Made by a program: the position numbers and the translations under genes. A stretch of 42,083 nucleotides of DNA from Bacteroidales bacterium. GTDB lineage: Bacteria; Bacteroidota; Bacteroidia; Bacteroidales; UBA932. Positions 27,257-35,694 of the stretch are shown one piece after another. Location of the stretch: assembly GCA_024695285.1 (NCBI GenBank), contig JAILIM010000048.1, positions 1 to 42,083 of the forward strand, written 5' to 3'. A model generated the notes under the pieces. That model was not told the DNA's origin and did not search any database. It saw only the letters and a program-made list of their open reading frames with translations. Position 1 is the stretch's first letter. Every line of letters begins with the position of its first letter.

Positions 27257-30200
27257 ATGAAACGTTTGTTTTCAATTCTGGCACTTGCGGCAGGTCTGAT
27301 GCTTGCGGCGTGCACCCCCAAGGAAAAAGAAGTGGCCGTCACCGGAGTGAAGGTGAGTCCGACAAGCCTCAGCCTTGAGATTGGCCAGTCGGCGATGCTG
27401 ACGGCAACCGTGGAGCCCTCGGATGCAACCGACAAGGGCGTCAACTGGACCAGCAGCGACCTTTCCGTCGCGGCCGTGCAGGAAGGCACGGTCAAGGCTA
27501 TCGGCGCCGGCAACGCCACCATAATAGTGACCACGGTCTCCGGCGGCAAGACAGCCACCTGCTCCGTGACCGTTAAGAAAGCCGGGCAACCCGATAACCC
27601 GGAGAATCCTGATAATCCCGAGAATCCGGACACTGAAGTGAAGGTCGAGAGCGTGACCATTTCAGAGGACAACCTCCTGATGAAGGTCGGCGAGACCCAT
27701 GCCCTGATGGCGCAGGTCACACCAGACAACGCGACTAAACCGGAGTTGGAATGGTCTTCCTCCGACTCGGAGGTTGTGACAGTCGACAAGGACGGCACCG
27801 CAACCGCCTGCAAGGCAGGAAGCGCTGTCATTACGGTCCAATCCGTTTCGAACCCTGAGGCAAAGGCCACCTGCAATGTGACCGTCGAGGCCGTCAAGGC
27901 GGAGACCGTCAAGCTCAGCGAAGTCCAGATAAGCATAAAGGAAGGCGAGACCTCCAAGGCAATCAAAGTGACCATCGGGCCCGACAATGCCGGCGACAAG
28001 AGTTTCAGCGTAGCCTCTTCTGCACCTTCAATCGCAGAGGCCAGTAAGACATCTGACAACGAATTCACGGTCAAGGGCATCACCGGCGGCGTTGCCGAAA
28101 TCACAGTCACCGCCCCCGACGGGCCTTCCGCCTCACTCCTGGTCAAGGTGCTCGCCATGCCCAAGGAAGTTGACCTGGGCCTTCCGAGCGGCGTCAAATG
28201 GGCCAGTTTCAACGTGGGATCCACGGCCCCCGAGGACTATGGCAGCTATTTCTCCTGGGGCGAGACAGAGCCAAAGGAAAACTATTCCAAGGACACCTAT
28301 AAACTAGGTCCTGAGCCTTTTACGAAATACAACGACACCGACAAGAAAGTGTATCTCGATTCGGAAGACGATGCCGCCACAGCCATGTACGGCGACGGCT
28401 GGCGCACACCGGCCGCGGCTGAAGTTAGGGAACTCAGGGACAAGTGCACATGGTCATGGACCACAATTAATGGCATCAAAGGACAGAAGGTCACCGGCCC
28501 CAACGGCAACAGCATCTTCCTGCCGGCAGCCGGATTTGCATCATATACTACTTTGGGCAGTGACAGCGAATCATGGGGCGATTATATGATACTTGAGAAG
28601 TTTTTGAGCCCCTTCAATTTCAGCAAGGACGGATTCGGCTATATTAAAAAATGGAAAACTGACTATTACTACGGATTCAGCGTCAGGCCGGTCAAGGGCA
28701 ACTACGTGAAGATTACCAGCCTGAAACTGGATGTCACGCAGATGGAGAACCTCGGGCCGGCAAAGGCAAAGATACGCGCAACCGTGCAGCCTTCCAACGC
28801 CACGGATAATCTGGTGGTATGGAGCAGCAGCGATGAATCAGTGGCCGTAGTCGACCAGCAAGGCAACGTGGATATCCTTAAGAAGGGCCTGGCCACAATC
28901 TCGGCTGAATGCTCCGGATTCGTTGCCGCCTGCCAGATAATTTCCGCTTATTCCTGGACCGAGCCCGAAAAGATTGACCTCGGCCTGCCTTCCGGCATAC
29001 TATGGGCATCCTGCAACCTGGGAGCCTGGGAGCCTCAGGAAACCGGTGCCTACTTCGCCTGGGGCGAAACCGAACCGAAGGGATATTTCAGCAGTTCCAA
29101 CTACAAATTCAAGGGCAACACGAAATACCAGTATGGAAAGGCACCTGATGTGCTGCAGCCTGAAGACGATGCAGCACACGTGAAACTGGGAGGCAAATGG
29201 CGCATCCCGACACCCCCTGAGATGAGGGAACTCCTGAGTGAATGTACATGGACGAAAGAAACCTCCGGCTACACCGTCACCGGCCCCAACGGAAAATCTA
29301 TTTTCATACCTTTCGGGGGGGTGTATGACTATGAACTTAACAGCAAAAGCCATCTTTGTATCTGGACTTCTTCACTGGATAGTTCTACAAATACATACGC
29401 TGCAGCATTATATGATACTACAATTAGCTCCTGCAACAAATGGATGGGAAGCAACATCCGGCCGGTGTGGGCCGAGCCGTATCCCACCATTACAAAGCTG
29501 GAACTGGATAAGCACGAAATCACGCCCAAGGCCGGCTCCAAGGTACAGCTGACTGCATACTCCGGTTCAGAACAACTGTCCTCAACCCTGGTACAATGGC
29601 AGAGCAACAATAAAGGTGTCGCCACCGTTGACAGGAGGGGCCTCGTCACTATTGTCAGTGAAGGACGAGCCAGAATCACCGTGAGCACGCCGGGAAAAGC
29701 CCTTTCAGATGTCTGCGAAATCATACCTGAGTATAAGTATTCCCAGCCGGAAGAAATAGACCTCGGACTGCCTTCCGGGTTGAAATGGGCATCCTGCGAC
29801 CTCGGAGCAACGGATCCTAAAAAACCCGGAGCCTATTTCGCATGGGGAGAGACGCAGACGAAGTTGGACTTCACCAAAGACAACTACAAGTGGGGACTCT
29901 GCACCTCGGACGATAATATGACCAAATACAACGCAGCTGACGGAAAAATGGTGCTGGACCCCGAAGACGACGCTGCAAGAGTCATACTCGGAGGCGACTG
30001 GCGCATGCCGTCGATGGAAGAACTTCAGGAGATGTTCGACGCTTGCACATGGACCAAAGAGACAGAAGATGGACGAGTATACTTTGTTGGCAAAAGCAAC
30101 TACAACAGTAGCAGAATCATCATTCCCGCGTCAGGGTTGTTTTACGACAATGCTCTTAGTAATTACTTATATCTGGCATATATTTGGTCAGCCGATGTCG

Positions 30201-30451
30201 GAACTGGAGCGTTTAAACTTGAAAAGTACGATTACAAACTGCACGAGGCCCAGTATTTCATCATTGATACTAGCTACATTGATAATCGCTATAAACATGG
30301 CTATCCTTGGGGCTATCTCCGTTATGTAGGTGCACCGATAAGGCCTGTCAAAGGGAAAGGAACGCCCAAGGGCTCCGGCCCGGCCGTGAAACGCCCGGCT
30401 CCGCGCCGCCCGTCCTACAACAACTCACCGTCAACTCCGGAGTATAAATAA
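27257..30451 (+). CDS. Large surface lipoprotein with alternating BIG2 Ig-like and FISUMP-type domains
   Basis: A 1064-residue lipoprotein (lipobox LAAC, Cys19). Order: BIG2 domain 1 (about 25-110), a PDNPENPDNPENPD linker, BIG2 domains 2 and 3 (about 127-210 and 212-295), then three copies of a domain beginning (V/I)DLGLPSG(V/I/L)xWAS and continuing with AWGETEPK and WRxPxxxEMRELxxxCTW. These start near residues 304, 572 and 833, and are separated by BIG2-like domains 4 and 5. The repeated domain belongs to the FISUMP/DUF1566-like group common in Bacteroidales surface proteins. The C-terminus is Pro/Arg/Lys-rich (KRPAPRRPS). An adhesive or glycan-contacting role is inferred only from the Ig-like architecture. 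It is convergent with the GH89 gene (4-bp gap). Confidence 0.9.
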   Translation: MKRLFSILALAAGLMLAACTPKEKEVAVTGVKVSPTSLSLEIGQSAMLTATVEPSDATDKGVNWTSSDLSVAAVQEGTVKAIGAGNATIIVTTVSGGKTATCSVTVKKAGQPDNPENPDNPENPDTEVKVESVTISEDNLLMKVGETHALMAQVTPDNATKPELEWSSSDSEVVTVDKDGTATACKAGSAVITVQSVSNPEAKATCNVTVEAVKAETVKLSEVQISIKEGETSKAIKVTIGPDNAGDKSFSVASSAPSIAEASKTSDNEFTVKGITGGVAEITVTAPDGPSASLLVKVLAMPKEVDLGLPSGVKWASFNVGSTAPEDYGSYFSWGETEPKENYSKDTYKLGPEPFTKYNDTDKKVYLDSEDDAATAMYGDGWRTPAAAEVRELRDKCTWSWTTINGIKGQKVTGPNGNSIFLPAAGFASYTTLGSDSESWGDYMILEKFLSPFNFSKDGFGYIKKWKTDYYYGFSVRPVKGNYVKITSLKLDVTQMENLGPAKAKIRATVQPSNATDNLVVWSSSDESVAVVDQQGNVDILKKGLATISAECSGFVAACQIISAYSWTEPEKIDLGLPSGILWASCNLGAWEPQETGAYFAWGETEPKGYFSSSNYKFKGNTKYQYGKAPDVLQPEDDAAHVKLGGKWRIPTPPEMRELLSECTWTKETSGYTVTGPNGKSIFIPFGGVYDYELNSKSHLCIWTSSLDSSTNTYAAALYDTTISSCNKWMGSNIRPVWAEPYPTITKLELDKHEITPKAGSKVQLTAYSGSEQLSSTLVQWQSNNKGVATVDRRGLVTIVSEGRARITVSTPGKALSDVCEIIPEYKYSQPEEIDLGLPSGLKWASCDLGATDPKKPGAYFAWGETQTKLDFTKDNYKWGLCTSDDNMTKYNAADGKMVLDPEDDAARVILGGDWRMPSMEELQEMFDACTWTKETEDGRVYFVGKSNYNSSRIIIPASGLFYDNALSNYLYLAYIWSADVGTGAFKLEKYDYKLHEAQYFIIDTSYIDNRYKHGYPWGYLRYVGAPIRPVKGKGTPKGSGPAVKRPAPRRPSYNNSPSTPEYK

Positions 30452-30455
30452 TACA

Positions 30456-32624
30456 TCAGTGGGGATACCACTTGAGGTATAGCTCATGGACGATGGTGAG
30501 GGGATCACCAGAGGGCTCCTCGGCGAATTCGCCGGGGAGTTCTTCGCCCCAGGCCCTCTCGAAGGCCTTGACTTCCTTCAGCCAGCGCCCGTACCACTCG
30601 CCGTCGCCGGAGGCGAGGCCCGCTGAAGCCGCTTCAAAGAAGCTCTCCCAGCGGTGCTTCGAATAAGTGGCGAGAAGGCCGTTCCACTCGCGGCCTGCAT
30701 AGTCGTTCAGCGTCATGTCGGCATCGCTCCAGGTCGTGATTATGTTGCGGGCGTTACGCTCGAAATAATCGCTGCAGCCCTCTCCGGAGCCGGCGCCCCA
30801 TGCACGGGCGTCGGCAATCCATTTGCCGGCGAGGAAGAAACTCTGTGTTCCGGTCAGCCGGTCCATGTCGTCGATAATATCCAGCATACGGGACGCCGCG
30901 GCAGACATTGCCGCGGAATCCCCCTTCTCGTAGGCTGAGGTCCACTCATTGAAAATCTCAGTCGAAAGATTCCCCAGCCACTGCCGCATAAGGTTCACCA
31001 GGTCGAACTCATAGGCCTTGCCGATGCCGTCGGCTTCGAGCATCAGGCCGATGGCGCGGCGCAGGGCGTCGTTGCTGTAGCGTATGCCGGTGTAGGTGTG
31101 GCTGCTCTTCTTTCCGACGTAGGGGCGCGCATTCGCCATCGAGCCCAGGAAGGAACCCGAATTCGACACGTACACGCTGTCGCAGAGCAGTTTCCAAGCC
31201 TCTCGCTCATTCTCTTCCTCATAGCCAAGGCGTCTGTCTGCGAAACGGGCCGGCCAGTCGCACTCCGGCAGGTCCCATGCCTGCTCGAGCACGTATTCAT
31301 ACATGTGCGGGTTGCAGTCGAAGCCCTCCAGGGTGCAGCCTATTCCGCTGAAATTGGAGCCGCCTTCGGTATAAGTGCCGGCGATACGCTTCACGACTGT
31401 CCCGTACGGGCCGGCCAGGTGGGTGTTGCCCCCGAAGTTGCCCAGATAGCACCAAATGTAGGGCACGCCGAAGAAAGATTCGGTGCGGCGCCAGACTTCA
31501 TCCCGCTCGCAGCAGTAGTCGAGAATCAGCTGGCGCTCCGCTGGCACGGCTCCAAGATAGGCCTCCACGCGCTCCGGCGTCCATTTCTTGCGGTCGTAGT
31601 AGAACATCCATCCCATCTGCAGCCACACCGCCTCCGGGTCGGCAGCCGACAGCGTCTCATAGACCTGCCGGCTCACGTGGGCAAGATAGTCAGGCTCCCA
31701 GCTCGGAGGATCCACTTCGTTGAAAATATCCAGCCCGTACACGTGGCTGCTGCCGTAAGCGTGCTCCTGCAGCTTCAGGAAACGCTTCTGGATGCGGGCG
31801 TAAAGCTCGCTCAGGGGGTCCAGGAAGAGGCAGCGGTACTCGTCGGGGTAACCGGCCCATTTGCCCAGGGTGTCGATTGGGGCGTCCGGATAAAGCCGCA
31901 TCAGGCCCTCGGGCACGTGGCCGGCGAAAGCAGGAAGCACTGGACGCATGCCCAGCGCACGTTCTCGCCGCACGATGCGCTGCTGGAGTTTCATCTGGCC
32001 GTCCAGCCAGCTCTTGGGAAGCGGGCCGCCCCAGTGGTCGATATTCTGCATGCGGTGCCACGGCAGATGCGCCGGGCCCGTGAAATATGAGCGCACCTCC
32101 TCGTCGGAGAGGCCCATTTCCGTCCACAGTTTGTACCAGATGCTTTCCTGGCCTGTGATGGCGAGCGGCAGGTTCACGCCGTTGAGCGCCATCCAGTCGA
32201 TGCATCGCTCCCATTCTTCCCACTTCCACCAGGGCATCGTGTAGCCGAACGTGCAGTAGTTCAGGAAGAAACGCTTGTCCACGCGGGCCTTGCAAAAGAC
32301 AGGCTCAGGCACTTCAGGAAGGGGGTCCGGCAGCACCGGCGTGCCGCAGGACGGCAGCCAGCCGTAGTCCACGTTGCAGAAGTACTTCAAGTAATAGTTC
32401 AGGCCGGTGGCCATCGAAATGGCGTCGTTGCCCTTGATGACAATCTTGCCGCCAGCGCTGGAAATCGCGAAATAATCGGAATCCGCAGGGGCGCATTCGA
32501 ACACGAAGTCCGCGGCGCTGTCGGGAACCACGCGCTGTGCGAGCTCGCGGGCTGATTTCACGTTGGGGTCGGTGCAGGACAGGATGGCGAGCGCAAGGGC
32601 CGCCAGGGCTATGATTTTCTTCAT
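30456..32624 (-). CDS. Alpha-N-acetylglucosaminidase, GH89 family (NAGLU-like), lipoprotein
   Basis: A 722-residue enzyme related to human NAGLU, removing terminal alpha-linked N-acetylglucosamine as found in heparan sulfate or on gastric mucin. A lipobox (AILSC, Cys17) places it on a membrane. An N-terminal carbohydrate-esterase-like alpha/beta region (about 25-110) is followed by the catalytic barrel, with FLNYCTFGYTMPWW, TGQESIW, the acid/base glutamate probably E303 (LDIFNEVDPP), and the nucleophile probably E433 (GCTLEGFDCNP). The C-terminal all-helical domain is about 480-722. The length and domains match the family. It is divergent from two MFS transporters, so degradation and uptake may be linked. 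Its -7 box is 5 nt before the ATG. Confidence 0.95.
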   Translation of the reverse strand: MKKIIALAALALAILSCTDPNVKSARELAQRVVPDSAADFVFECAPADSDYFAISSAGGKIVIKGNDAISMATGLNYYLKYFCNVDYGWLPSCGTPVLPDPLPEVPEPVFCKARVDKRFFLNYCTFGYTMPWWKWEEWERCIDWMALNGVNLPLAITGQESIWYKLWTEMGLSDEEVRSYFTGPAHLPWHRMQNIDHWGGPLPKSWLDGQMKLQQRIVRRERALGMRPVLPAFAGHVPEGLMRLYPDAPIDTLGKWAGYPDEYRCLFLDPLSELYARIQKRFLKLQEHAYGSSHVYGLDIFNEVDPPSWEPDYLAHVSRQVYETLSAADPEAVWLQMGWMFYYDRKKWTPERVEAYLGAVPAERQLILDYCCERDEVWRRTESFFGVPYIWCYLGNFGGNTHLAGPYGTVVKRIAGTYTEGGSNFSGIGCTLEGFDCNPHMYEYVLEQAWDLPECDWPARFADRRLGYEEENEREAWKLLCDSVYVSNSGSFLGSMANARPYVGKKSSHTYTGIRYSNDALRRAIGLMLEADGIGKAYEFDLVNLMRQWLGNLSTEIFNEWTSAYEKGDSAAMSAAASRMLDIIDDMDRLTGTQSFFLAGKWIADARAWGAGSGEGCSDYFERNARNIITTWSDADMTLNDYAGREWNGLLATYSKHRWESFFEAASAGLASGDGEWYGRWLKEVKAFERAWGEELPGEFAEEPSGDPLTIVHELYLKWYPH

Positions 32625-32629
32625 AAACG

Positions 32630-32637
32630 CAAAGATA
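32630..32637 (-). promoter_or_regulatory. -7 box of the GH89 gene
   Basis: On the minus strand this reads TATCTTTG, a perfect TAnnTTTG. TTGC lies 20 nt upstream as a partial match to the TTTG box. Only 5 nt separate the box from the ATG. Confidence 0.5.
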
Positions 32638-32680
32638 TGTTTTTTTTTGCTACCTTAGCAAGTTGAAAAATAGTTCTTAT

Positions 32681-34048
32681 ATGGCAGAGAAGATAGCAAA
32701 ACTGATGAACGATTCGCCGCTTGCGCGGTGGACCGTGCTTGTGCTCGTGGCACTGATGATGTTCTTCGCGTATATGTTCGTGGACGTGATGTCCCCGCTG
32801 AAATCGCTCGTCGAGAGCGACCTGGGCTGGAACAGCAGCGTCTTCGGCAAGTATGCGGCATCTGAGTACATACTGAATGTGTGCGGCTTCCTGATTATCG
32901 CCGGCGTGATACTCGACAAACTCGGGGTACGCTTCTCCGGCGTGCTGTCGGCGGGCCTCATGGTGGCCGGCGCCGCAATCAAGTTCGTGGGTATCAGCGA
33001 ATTGTTCCAGGGCACCGGATTCGCCCAGTGGCTCGGAAGTTGGTGGGTCGAGATGCCCGCCAGCGCGAAGATGGCTTCGCTGGGCTTCATGATTTTCGGA
33101 TGCGGCTGCGAAATGGAAGGCACCAACGTGTCGAAGATTCTCGCCAAGTGGTTCAAGGGCAAGGAGATGGCCCTTGCGATGGGACTTGAGATGGCTATCG
33201 CCCGACTGGGTGTGTTCGGGGTGATGTGGATTGCTCCCATCATTTCCAATGCCGCCGGCGGCAGCATACTCGCCCCGCTCGGCTTCTGCGGCGCCCTGCT
33301 CTGCATAGGCCTCATCAACTTCATCATATTCGGCGTGATGGACCGCAACTTCGATGGCCAGTTGGTCGCCGCCGGGCTCGCCACAGACGAGAAGTCGCCG
33401 GAGGACGAGTTCCACGTCAGCGACCTGGGCGCCATATTCAAGAGCAAGATGTTCTGGATCGTGGCCCTGCTGTGTGTGCTGTACTACAGCGCCATCTTCC
33501 CGTTCCAGCGCTACGCCCCGAATTTCCTGGAGGAGACCTTGGGCATCGACGCTGCGACGGCGGCGCGCCTATTCAGCTGCTTCCCCATCCTGGCCATGTG
33601 CCTGACGCCAATCCTGGGTATCTTCCTGGACCGCGTCGGAAAGGGTGCCACGATGCTGATGCTGGGTTCCGTGATCATGATCGCATGCCATCTGTGCTTC
33701 GCGTTCGTGCTGCCGTTGTTCCCGCAGAAGTGGTTCGCCGTGCTGCTGATAGTTGTGCTGGGTGTCAGCTTCTCGTTGGTGCCGGCGGCGCTGTGGCCGA
33801 GCGTGCCGAAGATTATCGATGAAAAGATTCTGGGCAGCGCCTACTGTCTGATTTTCTGGGTGCAGAACATTGGCCTCTGCCTCGTGCCGATGCTGATCGG
33901 CTCGCTGCGCCAGAGCACAGGCGGCTACACTATACCGATGATAGTGTTCTCAAGCTTCGGCGTGCTGGCATTCATATTCAGCCTCCTGCTCAAGACCGAA
34001 GACCGCAAAAAGGCCTACGGCCTCGAACTGCCGAACATTAAGAAATAA
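32681..34048 (+). CDS. MFS transporter, MFSD1-like (first of two paralogues)
   Basis: A 455-residue inner-membrane transporter with about 12 hydrophobic helices and a charged central loop (KSPEDEFHVSDLG). ATG 32681 is used rather than an in-frame TTG 18 nt upstream. The motif near helix 10-11, ALWPSVPKI then LGSAYCLIFWVQNIGL, closely resembles the ALWP...LGTAYG...QNLGL stretch of the animal lysosomal dipeptide transporter MFSD1. Transport of small peptides is therefore one possibility, a sugar or amino sugar another given the divergent GH89 gene; neither is shown. Its stop overlaps the start of the paralogue (TAATG). A weak box TACCTTAG (32651-32658) precedes it. Confidence 0.9.
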   Translation: MAEKIAKLMNDSPLARWTVLVLVALMMFFAYMFVDVMSPLKSLVESDLGWNSSVFGKYAASEYILNVCGFLIIAGVILDKLGVRFSGVLSAGLMVAGAAIKFVGISELFQGTGFAQWLGSWWVEMPASAKMASLGFMIFGCGCEMEGTNVSKILAKWFKGKEMALAMGLEMAIARLGVFGVMWIAPIISNAAGGSILAPLGFCGALLCIGLINFIIFGVMDRNFDGQLVAAGLATDEKSPEDEFHVSDLGAIFKSKMFWIVALLCVLYYSAIFPFQRYAPNFLEETLGIDAATAARLFSCFPILAMCLTPILGIFLDRVGKGATMLMLGSVIMIACHLCFAFVLPLFPQKWFAVLLIVVLGVSFSLVPAALWPSVPKIIDEKILGSAYCLIFWVQNIGLCLVPMLIGSLRQSTGGYTIPMIVFSSFGVLAFIFSLLLKTEDRKKAYGLELPNIKK

Positions 34049-35379
34049 TGTACAAAAAGCTTCGCTGGGTGGCACTCATCTGCCTGATGGTGCCCATGTT
34101 CGCGTCGTACTTTTTTGACGACTGCTTCTCCACGCTTTCCCAGATTTTCCAGCATCCGGAGTGCCTGGAGCTGGGCTGGGACAGCGCCGACTACGGTTTC
34201 TACGCCGGTGGCTACAGCTTCCTGTGCGTGTGCGGCGGGCTGATTGTGTGCGGCATCCTGCTGGACGTGTTCGGGGTGCGCATCATCGGATCGGTGTTCG
34301 TGGGGCTGATGGCCCTGGGGGCAGGTCTGGTGGTGGTGGCGCTGCGCAGCGGGCTCGAGCCCCGCACGTCGCTGCTGCTCGCCTACGCCGGATGCATGGT
34401 GTTCGGACTCGGGAGCGAGATTGCCGGAGTGGCAGTGACCAGGTCGATAGCCAAGTGGTTCAAGGACGGACCGGTGGCGTTCGCGATGGGGGCGCAGGTG
34501 GCGGTGGCGCGTCTGGGTACGGCCCTTGCCTTCATCCTGTCGCCGGTGCTCGTGGCGCAGAAGGCCCCCGGGGAGATTTACAGCCTCGTGGAGACCGCTC
34601 TCCCTGCGACCTTCGGGCTCGGGCTCATCCTGGGCGGCGTGCTGCTGTGGGGCATCTTTGTGGCCATGGACGCCCGCTTCGACAAAGCCCGCGGCGTCAC
34701 TTTCGGACGCGGAGCCGTGCGGGAGGAGGACAAGTTCAAGATTTCGGACCTCGGCAAGTTGCTGACCAACGGCAGGTTCATACTGATTTCGCTGCTGTGC
34801 GTGTTCTTCTACTGCTGCATCATTTCGTTCAAGAAGTTCGGCACCTCGATAGTGATTCCGCGCTTCGGAATGGAACTGGACAGCGCAAAGTGGGTGATCA
34901 CGATGATTCCTTTCTTCACGGTGGTGTTCACGCCGCTCTTCGGAGCGCTGGTGGACAAGGTGGGAAAGGCCACTCTGTGGATGATCTGCGGGTCGGTTCT
35001 GGTGCTGGCGGCGCATCTGGTGATTGCTTTCGCTCCCCAGGGCGTGCCGTTCTGGGGATACTTCGGCATTTCGATGCTGGGCATCGGGTACTCGCTGGTG
35101 CCGTCGGCTATGTGGCCGAGCGTGCCGAAGATCGTGCCCGAGCGCAATCTGGGCACGGCATACTCGCTGATCTACTGGATACAGAACATGGGTATGCTGC
35201 TGGTCCCCATTTTCGTGGGGCGCATATTCAAGGCATTTGAAGGCGTGCAGGCCGCAGTCAGCGCCGAGTGGATATTCATCGGCCTGGGCTGCGTGGCGGT
35301 GCTCGTCGCCTTCCTGCTCCGGGGCGCTTCACGCCGCCGCCCGGAATTGCGGCCGGACGAGGGAAAGGCCAAGGCCTGA
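34048..35379 (+). CDS. MFS transporter, MFSD1-like (second paralogue) with repeat-derived tail
   Basis: A 443-residue paralogue of the upstream transporter with the same organisation. About 12 membrane helices, a central loop (EDKFKISDLGKLL), a DKVGKAT motif after the second half's first helices, and the MFSD1-like signature SAMWPSVPKIVPERNLGTAY followed by IQNMG are visible. Two complete but different copies in tandem, translationally coupled by TAATG, suggest either different substrates or a heteromer. The last about 11 residues (ELRPDEGKAKA and stop) are encoded inside the first copy of a 54-bp tandem repeat, so the natural C-terminus may have been remodelled by repeat expansion. Confidence 0.9.
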   Translation: MYKKLRWVALICLMVPMFASYFFDDCFSTLSQIFQHPECLELGWDSADYGFYAGGYSFLCVCGGLIVCGILLDVFGVRIIGSVFVGLMALGAGLVVVALRSGLEPRTSLLLAYAGCMVFGLGSEIAGVAVTRSIAKWFKDGPVAFAMGAQVAVARLGTALAFILSPVLVAQKAPGEIYSLVETALPATFGLGLILGGVLLWGIFVAMDARFDKARGVTFGRGAVREEDKFKISDLGKLLTNGRFILISLLCVFFYCCIISFKKFGTSIVIPRFGMELDSAKWVITMIPFFTVVFTPLFGALVDKVGKATLWMICGSVLVLAAHLVIAFAPQGVPFWGYFGISMLGIGYSLVPSAMWPSVPKIVPERNLGTAYSLIYWIQNMGMLLVPIFVGRIFKAFEGVQAAVSAEWIFIGLGCVAVLVAFLLRGASRRRPELRPDEGKAKA

Positions 35380-35453
35380 CAGGGCACGACGCCTCCGGGA
35401 TTGCGGCCGGACGAGGGAAAGGCCAAGGCCTGACAGGGCACGGCGCCTCCGGG
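35346..35453 (+). repeat. 54-bp tandem repeat overlapping the end of the MFS gene
   Basis: Copies at 35346-35399 and 35400-35453 differ at a single position (CACGAC versus CACGGC). Each contains GGCCAAGGCC followed by TGA. The stop codon of the MFS gene lies in the first copy. The 20 bases before the first copy look like the degenerate end of another unit, suggesting the array grew out of the gene's own tail. Confidence 0.95.
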
Positions 35454-35694
35454 AGCAGGCAATGCCGGCAGGGACACGGCGGGGGATGTGTCAGGCTGCC
35501 GGGCAGGGACTCGGCGGGGCCGCTCCAGGCTGCCTGGCGGACGACACAGAAGAGAGCCGTTGTTCATAACCAATTGATTACTAAATATTTAACCAATCAT
35601 GGGGGTATCAAAACAACACCCCCATGATTGGTTAAATGACTCATTATCAAGACATTAACTTTGCGTGCGGCGTGTTCCCATTCCTATTCCTATC
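35380..35694. other. Non-coding island between MFS pair and RAYT
   Basis: This 315-bp stretch has no convincing gene. It holds the second copy of the 54-bp repeat (to 35453), and a GC-rich stretch (35454-35545) with an imperfect internal duplication (TGCCGGCAGGGACACGGCGG and TGCCGGGCAGGGACTCGGCG). An abrupt change to AT-rich DNA at about 35560 is followed by the perfect 20-bp inverted repeat at 35587-35637 and an isolated TAACTTTG box (35656-35663, plus strand) pointing into the end of the RAYT gene. Confidence 0.8.
35587..35637. repeat. Perfect 20-bp inverted repeat (hairpin) downstream of RAYT
   Basis: ATTTAACCAATCATGGGGGT at 35587-35606 is the exact reverse complement of 35618-35637, with an 11-nt A-rich loop. 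It lies between two convergent genes and so could be a two-way terminator, although no T-run follows either arm. It could equally be a REP-like substrate of the adjacent RAYT. Confidence 0.9.

Noticed and set aside
35172..35627. Open frames spanning the 54-bp repeat after the second MFS gene
   Set aside because: Their translations are repeats of the repeat itself, with Arg/Gly/Pro-rich composition and no start context or family match.
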